The notes beneath the pieces are model-generated. The model worked only from the letters and a program-made list of their open reading frames with translations. It was not told the origin of the DNA and did not search any database. 6,055 bases of DNA. Source: Bacteroidota bacterium. Lineage in GTDB: Bacteria > Bacteroidota > Bacteroidia > Chitinophagales > UBA10324. Of the stretch, positions 1 to 5,927 are shown in pieces. The position numbers were made by a program, and so were the translations under genes. The stretch is taken from NCBI GenBank assembly GCA_003455275.1, contig DMRR01000033.1, positions 1-6,055 on the forward strand, given 5' to 3'. The stretch's first letter is position 1. Every line of letters begins with the position of its first letter.

Positions 1-966
1 ACCATCTACTTCGGCGGCGGAACTCCATCGTTGCTGAATGAAGAAGAACTCAGCCGAATTCTGAATTCGATTCAAAAAAATTTTTCCGTTGAAGGTGAAA
101 TCGAATTCACACTCGAGGCAAACCCCGATGATTTAACAAGCCAGAAATTGCGAATGTTGAAAAAAATTGGAGTGAACCGCCTCAGCATCGGAGTGCAAAG
201 CTTTCGAAATGAAGATTTAAAATGGATGAATCGTGCGCATTCTGTGGAGCAGGCAGATAATTCCGTTCGTGATGCAGCACAGCTTGGCTTCAGCAACCTC
301 AGCATCGATTTGATTTATGGATTGCCAACTTCTGCTCTTGATCATTGGAAAAAAAATTTAGAGGAAGCGATTGCACTTCCCATTCAACACCTTTCCTGTT
401 ACTGTTTAACTGTTGAAGAACACACGGCTCTTTCGCATTTTGTGAAGAAAGGAAAAGTGACAGAGAAAAAAGATGAAGCGAGTTCCACCGAATTTTTATT
501 CGCACATGATTTTCTTGAGCAAAATAATTTTCGTCATTATGAAGTGTCGAATTATTCCATTGCAAATTCTGAGAGCAAGCACAACAGCAATTATTGGAAC
601 AACACTCACTATCTTGGCATCGGACCTTCAGCGCATTCTTACAATGGAAATTCACGAAGGTGGAATGTGGCGAACAACATTCTTTATCTGAACTCGGTGA
701 AGAACAATCAATCATTTTCTGAAGAAGAAATTCTAACTCTGGAACAAAGTTTTAACGAATATCTGATGACACGGCTCAGAACTTCGAACGGAATTTCTTT
801 TTCTGAAATTGAAAATCTTTTCGGAAAAAATTCTGCTGATGAACTGAAGAAAAAAATTTTGGCTTACAAAAAGCTAAATCATTTCATTCAGGAAAACGGA
901 AAGCTCATCCTCACACCCGAAGGCATGCTTAATTTGAATCCGATAGTAATTGAATGGATGTTGTAA
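1..966 (+). CDS. hemW: HemW, radical SAM heme chaperone (5'-truncated by window)
   Basis: The frame is open from base 1, reading TIYFGGGTPSLL before the first in-window ATG at 31, so the gene begins upstream; that ATG is internal. About 321 residues are visible against roughly 375-380 for the family, so some 55 N-terminal residues, including the CxxxCxxC iron-sulfur motif, are outside. Visible family motifs, in order, are YFGGGTPS, LEANPDD, GVNRLSIGVQSF, SIDLIYGLPT, LSCYCLTVE, then the block HYEVSNYS, KHNSNYWN and YLGIGPSAHSY that separates HemW from most radical SAM proteins. A winged-helix-like HemN C-terminal region follows (from about 715). HemW binds heme and delivers it to heme proteins of the respiratory chain; it is often misannotated as oxygen-independent coproporphyrinogen III oxidase. 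The ORF ends with TAA, 31 bp before the next gene on the same strand. Family call is firm; HemW rather than true HemN is based on motifs and the short C-terminus. Confidence 0.93.
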   Translation, partial: TIYFGGGTPSLLNEEELSRILNSIQKNFSVEGEIEFTLEANPDDLTSQKLRMLKKIGVNRLSIGVQSFRNEDLKWMNRAHSVEQADNSVRDAAQLGFSNLSIDLIYGLPTSALDHWKKNLEEAIALPIQHLSCYCLTVEEHTALSHFVKKGKVTEKKDEASSTEFLFAHDFLEQNNFRHYEVSNYSIANSESKHNSNYWNNTHYLGIGPSAHSYNGNSRRWNVANNILYLNSVKNNQSFSEEEILTLEQSFNEYLMTRLRTSNGISFSEIENLFGKNSADELKKKILAYKKLNHFIQENGKLILTPEGMLNLNPIVIEWML

Positions 967-997
967 ATCATTCTCACATTTAATTTGCGGCTCTTAA

Positions 998-1921
998 ATG
1001 ACTGAGTTAAATCACAAGTGCGCCAACCTGATTATTGCCGGTTTCGGGAAGGCGGGCACAACATCATTATTCGAGTATCTTTCCTCTCACCCGGATATCT
1101 GCGGCTCTGCAGTGAAGGAAACGAAATTTTTTATGCCTCTGAAATTTCGCAAACCGCTTCCATCGCTGAATGAATATTCAAAATTCTGGTCGCACTCACA
1201 TGGCCAGAAATACCTGCTTGATGCTTCACCTTCTTATGGCTTTGGCGGCCGGGCACTTGCGGAAGCAATGAAGAAAAATCTGAGAGAGGATTTGAAGTTG
1301 ATTTTCATTTTGCGCGAACCCGTGGGCAAAGTTTTCTCTTGGTATCGCTATATGCAATCGACGAGATTAAAAATTCCAATGGAAATCACATTCGAAAAAT
1401 TCCTTGAGTATTCATTTAACGAAATTGATTTAGCCGAAACGGAATTTAGAGATACACCTTATTCCAAAGGCGTGAGTAATGGCTTATACATAAAAGCGCT
1501 TCCGGTTTGGTTTGAGCTTTTTGGCAAAGAGAATATTAAACTCTTTTTCTATGACGACTTACGAAGCGATTCAAAAAAGATTGTGACTGAAATATGTAAC
1601 TGGCTTAAGATTGATCCGTCTCTAATTGATGAAACGAAACTTCACCAGGTTGCAAACAAAACTATGAATTACCGAAGTGGTAGAATTCATAAAGTTTTGA
1701 AATCAGTTTCAAACCTGATCCCATCTTCAATGAAAAGAAGCGGAAGTGTATTTCGGTCCTTGAAAAAAACCTATAATAAATTTTCGCAGGTTGAACGAAA
1801 CGATCAAATGAATGCTGAAACAAAAAAAAATCTTCACGAATTTTTTCAGCCGCACAATAAACTTCTTGCTGAATTCCTGAAAGAGAAAGGCTATTCGGAT
1901 TTGCCCCTGTGGCTGAAATGA
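998..1921 (+). CDS. Sulfotransferase domain protein (PAPS-dependent)
   Basis: A 307-residue cytosolic-type sulfotransferase fold that transfers sulfate from PAPS to an unidentified acceptor. The 5'-phosphosulfate loop is GFGKAGTTSL (residues 15-24), with K18 in the catalytic lysine position. KETKFF (40-45) follows, as usual in this family. The 3'-phosphate-binding segment is LREPVGKVFSWYRY (105-118) with R106 and S114. The C-terminal FFQPHNKLLAEFL (282-294) matches the family's closing helix. There is no signal peptide or membrane segment. Residues 213-265 contain no acidic residue and about a dozen Lys/Arg, which may contact a charged acceptor or phosphate. The start is secure at its upstream limit: an in-frame TAA (995-997) directly precedes ATG 998. 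There is no Shine-Dalgarno. The 31-bp gap to hemW without a visible terminator suggests co-transcription. The relatives are glycan or lipid sulfotransferases (heparan N-sulfotransferase-like), but the substrate cannot be read from sequence. Confidence 0.88.
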   Translation: MTELNHKCANLIIAGFGKAGTTSLFEYLSSHPDICGSAVKETKFFMPLKFRKPLPSLNEYSKFWSHSHGQKYLLDASPSYGFGGRALAEAMKKNLREDLKLIFILREPVGKVFSWYRYMQSTRLKIPMEITFEKFLEYSFNEIDLAETEFRDTPYSKGVSNGLYIKALPVWFELFGKENIKLFFYDDLRSDSKKIVTEICNWLKIDPSLIDETKLHQVANKTMNYRSGRIHKVLKSVSNLIPSSMKRSGSVFRSLKKTYNKFSQVERNDQMNAETKKNLHEFFQPHNKLLAEFLKEKGYSDLPLWLK

Positions 1922-1949
1922 ATTTATATTATTTCTGAAAATAAAGTCT

Positions 1950-1978
1950 TATTCTACTTTTTTTCAAAAAGTAAAATA
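1950..1978. terminator. AT-rich hairpin between convergent genes, possible bidirectional terminator
   Basis: Bases 1950-1962 pair with 1966-1978 around a 3-nt loop: 12 of 13 positions pair, with one C/A mismatch. The stem carries T and A runs, so transcripts from either strand have a U-rich segment in or near it. It lies 29 bp after the sulfotransferase stop and about 21 bp after the likely ancestral stop (1999-2001) of the opposing gene, where a shared terminator would be expected. The stem is AT-rich and lacks a separate long T tract, so efficiency is uncertain. Confidence 0.45.
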
Positions 1979-1998
1979 GGTTTCTCATCAAGAAATCT

Positions 1999-2022
1999 CT
2001 ATTCGACAATCAGCTTTCCGGT
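1999..2022 (-). pseudogene. Remnant of type IX secretion C-terminal signal, out of frame
   Basis: In the frame shifted from the main ORF, the coding strand reads TGKLIVE followed by TAG (2001-1999). GKLIVE-stop is a common last segment of type A type IX sorting domains in Bacteroidota. It overlaps the end of the open frame, which reads TNEPES-TGA there. The rest of the DUF7619-like domain and most of the sorting domain are absent between the two. The motif is short, so chance occurrence is possible, but its position right at the end of a protein class that normally carries this tail makes it credible. Confidence 0.55.
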
Positions 2023-4070
2023 TCGTTCGTTGCACTATCCACTAAATAGATAGGATTGAAAGTCCAGGTTAAAATTCCTGAGCCGGAAATATTAAAGTCA
2101 GAATAGTTGTGACTGGAAGCCAGATTTTCTACACTCATAGGATCAAGGAACTGAGATAAAGTGTCAGTTACAATTATAAAATTAGTGGTGTCGTTTCCGG
2201 TGTTTTGAAAATGAATGGTGTAAGTAAGAATCGAATCGCCTTCCATAATATCGCCCTCGGGTGTTACCTCTTTTTCATTCGGATCCAATGAGCCTGAAAT
2301 AGGTGCTGTATAAATCAAATGATTGTTTGACGGGCTGCAATCGCCGGAAACAGGATCAATAAAATATTCGCTGGTTAGCTGGTATCCAATCGGTGTGGTT
2401 GATGGAACAAGGAAATAGTTTCTTAAATAATTATAGCTATGGCAACAATATTGACCAACATTGGAAACCTGCCATGTTAGTGTGTGTGCTGCGGCGTCGT
2501 GAACCGGCATAGGGGCCTGGCTATATTGATAAACAAGAGCACTGTCGTAATGAAAAACAATTGTTGCAGTATCGGTAAATGGATTTCCGGAATTATAGTA
2601 GTAATAAATCCACATTGATTTTTGAAATCCCGGGTTTGCTGAAGACCAGCCGGGATGCACTGCCAGATCAAATCCGGAAACAATCTGAAACCCAAAATTG
2701 CAATTTGAAATTGTATCGCAATTGCCTGATAGATTTATAGGGCTGCTTGCATTACCACAAGCTGAATAAAAATTGCATGTTCCTCCCGATCCATTCCATG
2801 CATCAAGTGTATAAGTACCTGAAATAGCTGAATGTAAAAAATAATGCCCGTTAGAATCGGCTGTCGCGTAGTATCCCCCACCTGCGCCTGCCGCATGAAT
2901 GGTTGCACCAATAGCTGGGAGCTCAGTTGAGTCCATAATGCAATTAGAGTTAAGATCATAAAAAGCGTATCCTTCAACTACATGATTGCTCGTGTTAGTA
3001 ACAGTTCCAACACCTGATCTTGTACATCCATTATTATCAGTAACAGTAAGAGAATAATTACCGGAAGCTAATCCAGTGATTGTAGAAGTAGTTGCGCCGT
3101 TACTCCAATTGAATTGATATGGTGCTACTCCGTTATAAACAGTTGCTGAGCAACTTCCATTATTCGAACAATTCGAATTTGTGGGGCTTACATAAACATA
3201 AAAATTGTATTGACTGGTTATAAAATTTGTTTGTGCTTGAGTGCACCCGAAAGCATCTGTTATTGTCACGGTATAATATCCGGAAGGAATATTTACAAGA
3301 GAGTCATTTACCGATCCATTGTTCCATAAATAAGAAAAGGGTGCTGTGCCGCTATTAGCAATTCCTACAACAAGTCCCTGGTTAGAACAATTATAAGGGA
3401 TTGATACCAATGAAATCGCTAGGTCATTTGAATCAGAGATTGTAGCAGATATATATCCAGCGCAACTATTAATATCCGTTACAGTTAGCAGGTATGATCC
3501 GGCGGATAAACCGGATAAATCTTCAGTAGTTGCACCGGTGTTCCATAAATAATTATAAGGCGGTGTGCCTCCAACTATAGTAGCATTAATGCTTCCATTT
3601 GAGTTTCCGCAGATTGATGATAAATGTGTTTCGCTGGTTGTCGGGCCGTTTGTATTACCAATTATTATGTTTGAAATTGATTGTGAACAAGGAGTTTGAT
3701 CGGTTACAGTTACAGAATAAACGCCCTGGGAAAGATTTGTTAAATCCTGTGTAGTTGCACCATTGCTCCATAAATAAATATATGGGGCTGTTCCTCCGGT
3801 TACTGTAAGATCAATACTTCCATTATTATTTCCGCAAGTTGTGTTTTGATGAGTTTGAGAAAGTGAGATGGGGCACCCGACTTGAAAAGCATTCGACAAA
3901 ATATACATCATAGGAGGTCCGAAGCCATCTGTTGCATCAATATGTAAATCATACAAACCTGTAGGAGCGCCACCAGGAATAATCCAATGAGCAGTTACAG
4001 AGTTGCTGTTTAAATAATTAACGCTACCCCAATCCGAGTCTATTTCATAACTACCTCCATTCTTAATCAT
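2010..4070 (-). CDS. Secreted SprB-repeat / DUF7619-like surface protein, open part of a probably broken gene
   Basis: This is the uninterrupted 686-codon frame from ATG 4070 to TGA 2012-2010. In order: the rest of an IPT/TIG-like domain (1-65, with PTGLYDLHID), four SprB-type repeats (about 70-357, each with W-(S/N)-NG..., a GxY-(S/T)-(V/L)TVTD core and a Cys pair), an SD-repeat-like domain (365-425, EGYAFYDLNSNCIMDSTE), an Ig-like stretch (465-590, FDLAVHPGWSSANPGF) and a DUF7619-like domain starting SLDPNEKEVTPEGD (593). Such proteins are exported by Sec and the type IX system and act at the cell surface; SprB itself is a gliding adhesin, but this protein shares only the repeat type. ATG 4070 falls inside the N-terminal domain and is unlikely to be the true start: the homologous frame continues upstream to 4231 without a start codon and is joined to a signal peptide in another frame. 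The C-terminus stops inside the DUF7619-like domain, before any sorting domain. It is therefore probably a pseudogene, a phase-off gene or an assembly error; no function is assigned. Confidence 0.8.
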   Translation of the reverse strand: MIKNGGSYEIDSDWGSVNYLNSNSVTAHWIIPGGAPTGLYDLHIDATDGFGPPMMYILSNAFQVGCPISLSQTHQNTTCGNNNGSIDLTVTGGTAPYIYLWSNGATTQDLTNLSQGVYSVTVTDQTPCSQSISNIIIGNTNGPTTSETHLSSICGNSNGSINATIVGGTPPYNYLWNTGATTEDLSGLSAGSYLLTVTDINSCAGYISATISDSNDLAISLVSIPYNCSNQGLVVGIANSGTAPFSYLWNNGSVNDSLVNIPSGYYTVTITDAFGCTQAQTNFITSQYNFYVYVSPTNSNCSNNGSCSATVYNGVAPYQFNWSNGATTSTITGLASGNYSLTVTDNNGCTRSGVGTVTNTSNHVVEGYAFYDLNSNCIMDSTELPAIGATIHAAGAGGGYYATADSNGHYFLHSAISGTYTLDAWNGSGGTCNFYSACGNASSPINLSGNCDTISNCNFGFQIVSGFDLAVHPGWSSANPGFQKSMWIYYYYNSGNPFTDTATIVFHYDSALVYQYSQAPMPVHDAAAHTLTWQVSNVGQYCCHSYNYLRNYFLVPSTTPIGYQLTSEYFIDPVSGDCSPSNNHLIYTAPISGSLDPNEKEVTPEGDIMEGDSILTYTIHFQNTGNDTTNFIIVTDTLSQFLDPMSVENLASSHNYSDFNISGSGILTWTFNPIYLVDSATNEPES
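3000..3863 (-). repeat. Four tandem SprB-type repeats (protein level)
   Basis: There are four units of about 65-75 residues, at approximately 3863-3660, 3638-3432, 3413-3216 and 3194-3000 on the minus strand. Each has a first Cys followed within a few residues by an Asn/Gly stretch, then a G-(T/V)-(A/P)-P-(Y/F) turn, a WxNG segment, LxxGxYxxTxTD, and a second Cys. Cys-to-Cys spacing is 49, 49, 48 and 48 residues (C79-C128, C154-C203, C228-C276, C301-C349). The units are diverged at DNA level, so this is old duplication rather than recent expansion. Confidence 0.85.
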
Positions 4071-4263
4071 TCGAACATCAGTACCGCCAAATGGGGTACC
4101 TGGAACAAAGATGTTTCCCGTAGCAGTTATGGTCGTAGTCAGTGATTGACCTTGAAGTGAAAAGCCAGGAGTAATCCCTGATATCGATTGTGATTTTGAA
4201 TTAATGGATAAAAGAACTAAAACAAAAAAAAATAAAAATGGGTTTTGTTGAAATGATCTTCAT
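4071..4263 (-). pseudogene. Frameshifted 5' end of the SprB-repeat gene: signal peptide and start of IPT-like domain
   Basis: ATG 4263-4261 opens MKIISTKPIFIFF, a Lys-containing N-region running into a hydrophobic core, but this frame ends after 20 codons. The frame of the downstream protein continues the core as VLVLLSINSKSQS, then GITPGFSLQGQSLTTTIT and NIFVPGTPFGGTDVR, straight into ATG 4070. The two frames differ by one base, and a run of nine T on the coding strand (4232-4224) lies exactly where they meet; eight T would give one continuous 750-residue reading with a classical signal peptide. In the downstream frame a TGA lies at 4262-4260 and there is no ATG, GTG or TTG up to 4070. The SLQGQSL motif is typical of IPT-like N-terminal domains of Bacteroidota secreted proteins, which supports this as the true N-terminus. 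Confidence 0.72.
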
Positions 4264-4373
4264 ATACAAGATTTTAAGGTGACTAAAAGTAATAAACTAG
4301 CTTCTTCCCTGTTAGCATTTTCTTTTTAAAAAAATTATCCGGCCAGGAACCCATAAACTTTTCCGCCTGTTTC

Positions 4374-4386
4374 ATTTCATTGAAAT
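4374..4386. promoter_or_regulatory. 13-bp perfect palindrome upstream of citrate synthase
   Basis: ATTTCA-T-TGAAAT is a perfect inverted repeat with 6-bp arms and a 1-bp centre, 55 bp before the citrate synthase start and upstream of the candidate -7 element. Its shape suits a dimeric regulator, but a palindrome this AT-rich can arise by chance. No known operator consensus is claimed. Confidence 0.25.
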
Positions 4387-4407
4387 CAAAAATCTCGGAA
4401 AGAAATT

Positions 4408-4424
4408 TACATTCGCGACGCGAA
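4408..4424 (+). promoter_or_regulatory. Candidate citrate synthase promoter -7 element with overlapping GC palindrome
   Basis: TACATTCG (4408-4415) matches the Bacteroidota -7 consensus TAnnTTTG at all but one fixed position and would start the mRNA near 4421, leaving about a 20-nt A-rich leader. A perfect palindrome, TTCGCG-A-CGCGAA (4412-4424), overlaps the element and the predicted start site, and is GC-rich in otherwise AT-rich DNA, as an operator might be. A TTG at 4380-4382 lies 25 bp upstream, a little far for the usual -33 box. Confidence 0.35.
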
Positions 4425-4440
4425 AAAAAATAATGAGCAA

Positions 4441-5760
4441 ATGGGAATTCTAAAGGATAAATTCAAGTCAGTTGCCCTGCCGATGGCCGCAGAGGTCAAA
4501 GCAATGATCAAGGAACACGGTGATATGCCGCTCGGCACTTACACTATTGATCAGGCATATGGCGGAATGAAAAGCATAATGGCCCTTGTAACAGAAACTT
4601 CACTGCTTGATTCAGAAGAAGGAATCAGGTTTCGTGGATACACAATTCCTGAATTACAAGAAAAACTTCCGAAAGCACAAGACTGTACTGAGCCACTTCC
4701 CGAAGGTCTTTTCTACCTGATGCTTATTGGTGAATTACCTGATTCAAAAATGGTGGAACATATAAGCAGCGCCTGGATGCGACGCAGCATTGTTCCTCTT
4801 CATGTCTTCACTGCATTAAATGAATTGCCTCCCCATACACATCCAATGACTCAGTTCAGTATTGCAATAATGGCCATGCAAACTGAAAGCATCTTTGCAA
4901 AAAAATACCGGGAAGGAATCAATAAAAAGGATTACTGGGACCCGATGTTTGAAGATGTGATGACACTGATTGCACGCCTGCCGCGTGTAGCTGCCTACAT
5001 ATACCGCAGAACTTATCACGATGGAAAACATATTGAACCCGATCCTCAATTGGATTGGGCAGCCAACTTCGCTCACATGCTTGGTTTTGATGACCCGTCA
5101 TTCAAAAGTTTGATGCGCCTGTATATGACCATTCACGCCGATCATGAAGGAGGAAATGTTTCCGCCCACTCCACCCACCTTGTTGGCTCGGCTTTAAGTG
5201 ATGCTTATCTTTCATTCACCGCAGGAATGAACGGGCTCGCAGGGCCTCTTCATGGACTTGCAAATCAGGAGGTGATTCGCTGGGTAATGCAAATGCAAAA
5301 GGAAATCGGGTCAACCTCTCCCACTGAAGAACAAATTGCTGCCTATATACAAAGGACTCTGACAGAAGGAAAAGTTGTTCCCGGTTATGGACATGCTGTG
5401 CTTCGCAAAACTGATCCGCGTTTCACAGCACAAATGGAATTTGCAAAAAAGTATTGTCCGAATGATGAATTAGTAAATACAATCTGGAGAATTTATAAAG
5501 TTGCTCCCCCAATTCTGGAGAACACCGGCAAAATCAAAAACCCATGGCCCAATGTAGATGCACACAGTGGTTCCCTGCTAGTTCATTACGGTTTGGTGGA
5601 AGAAGATTTTTATACCGTTCTTTTCGGGGTTTCTCGTGCATTGGGTGTTCTTACTTCTTTATGTTGGGACAGAGCACTCGGTCTCGGAATCGAACGACCA
5701 AAATCTATCACTACTGAATGGGTGAAAGCCTTCATTGCTAAGAATAAGGTGAAAGCTTAA
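4441..5760 (+). CDS. gltA: Citrate synthase, mitochondrial-like (type I) class
   Basis: A 439-residue enzyme condensing acetyl-CoA and oxaloacetate to citrate at the entry of the TCA cycle; cytoplasmic. Catalytic residues are all present: H271 in [12 protein letters not shown]318 in [14 protein letters not shown] and D373 in [11 protein letters not shown], corresponding to H274, H320 and D375 of the pig heart enzyme. Substrate-binding H235 ([13 protein letters not shown]), R327, R399 (GVSRALG) and R419 (GIERPKS) are also kept. Length and motifs match the eukaryotic-type family (about 437 residues mature) rather than the hexameric, NADH-inhibited E. coli type; it lacks a mitochondrial presequence and the E. 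coli-type N-terminal domain. The symbol gltA is used generically for bacterial citrate synthase. Start ATG 4441 follows an A-rich leader without Shine-Dalgarno; ATG 4433 is out of frame and opens only six codons. It is transcribed divergently from the SprB-repeat gene. Confidence 0.96.
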   Translation: MGILKDKFKSVALPMAAEVKAMIKEHGDMPLGTYTIDQAYGGMKSIMALVTETSLLDSEEGIRFRGYTIPELQEKLPKAQDCTEPLPEGLFYLMLIGELPDSKMVEHISSAWMRRSIVPLHVFTALNELPPHTHPMTQFSIAIMAMQTESIFAKKYREGINKKDYWDPMFEDVMTLIARLPRVAAYIYRRTYHDGKHIEPDPQLDWAANFAHMLGFDDPSFKSLMRLYMTIHADHEGGNVSAHSTHLVGSALSDAYLSFTAGMNGLAGPLHGLANQEVIRWVMQMQKEIGSTSPTEEQIAAYIQRTLTEGKVVPGYGHAVLRKTDPRFTAQMEFAKKYCPNDELVNTIWRIYKVAPPILENTGKIKNPWPNVDAHSGSLLVHYGLVEEDFYTVLFGVSRALGVLTSLCWDRALGLGIERPKSITTEWVKAFIAKNKVKA

Positions 5761-5772
5761 GTTGCATTTCGG

Positions 5773-5898
5773 ACTTAAGATTTTTGAATTAAGATTATCT
5801 GTGGATTGATAATTCGTGATTCACACATGCCGATTCCTAAAACTGCTACTTACATAATCTGCTTTCAACTGCATACTGTCAACTTTCAACTGGCTACT
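5773..5898. repeat. Degenerate 7-bp-periodic intergenic DNA
   Basis: The spacer between citrate synthase and dut is organised in 7-bp steps. From 5801, 14 consecutive heptamers can be cut in one phase and 11 of them end in T. Two families are visible: gtggatt, cgtgatt and gccgatt (5801-5835), and ttcaact, gcatact, gtcaact, ttcaact and ggctact (5864-5898, consensus TCAACTG in rotated phase). Upstream, acttaag (5773) and aattaag (5787) are in the same phase. The 10-mer ctttcaactg occurs at 5862 and 5883, 21 bp (3x7) apart. No gene is present here. Confidence 0.6.
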
Positions 5899-5914
5899 TA
5901 ACTTACTCGCTGAT

Positions 5915-5924
5915 TACTTTCGCG
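5915..5924 (+). promoter_or_regulatory. Candidate dut promoter -7 element
   Basis: TACTTTCGCG differs at one base from TACATTCGCG in front of citrate synthase and matches TAnnTTTG except for one position. It ends only 3 bp before the dut ATG, so a transcript starting about 6 bp after the element's TTCG would begin at or next to the start codon (nearly leaderless). No TTG box is seen at the usual distance upstream, so the promoter call is tentative. Confidence 0.3.
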
Positions 5925-5927
5925 CCA

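Noticed and set aside
299..715. 138-codon open frame on the minus strand inside hemW
   Set aside because: It lies opposite strongly conserved HemW motifs, its Cys/Ser/Asn-rich product resembles no domain, and it is best explained as a shadow of hemW. The same holds for shorter frames at 72-305 (-) and 473-691 (+).
967..997. Promoter or terminator between hemW and the sulfotransferase gene
   Set aside because: The 31 bp hold no convincing hairpin or complete TAnnTTTG element; TAATTTGC is only a partial match.
2477..2977. Two short minus-strand frames within the SprB-repeat gene
   Set aside because: They are in other frames of a well-recognised coding region and show no domain or start signal of their own.
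3000..3863. Periodic repeats suggesting a CRISPR array
   Set aside because: The repeats are about 200-220 bp, diverged at DNA level and explained by tandem protein domains.
4284..4291. TACTTTTA on the minus strand as promoter of the SprB-repeat gene
   Set aside because: It fits TAnnTTTG except for the last base and lies at a reasonable distance from ATG 4263, but no upstream TTG box is seen and such AT-rich matches are common by chance.
4816..5101. Minus-strand open frames within citrate synthase
   Set aside because: They are antisense to a highly conserved enzyme and have no recognisable product.
5774..5793. CTTAA...TTAAG inverted repeat as a citrate synthase terminator
   Set aside because: It has only a 5-bp AT-rich stem around a 10-nt loop with no following T tract; the sequence is better described by the direct heptamer phasing.
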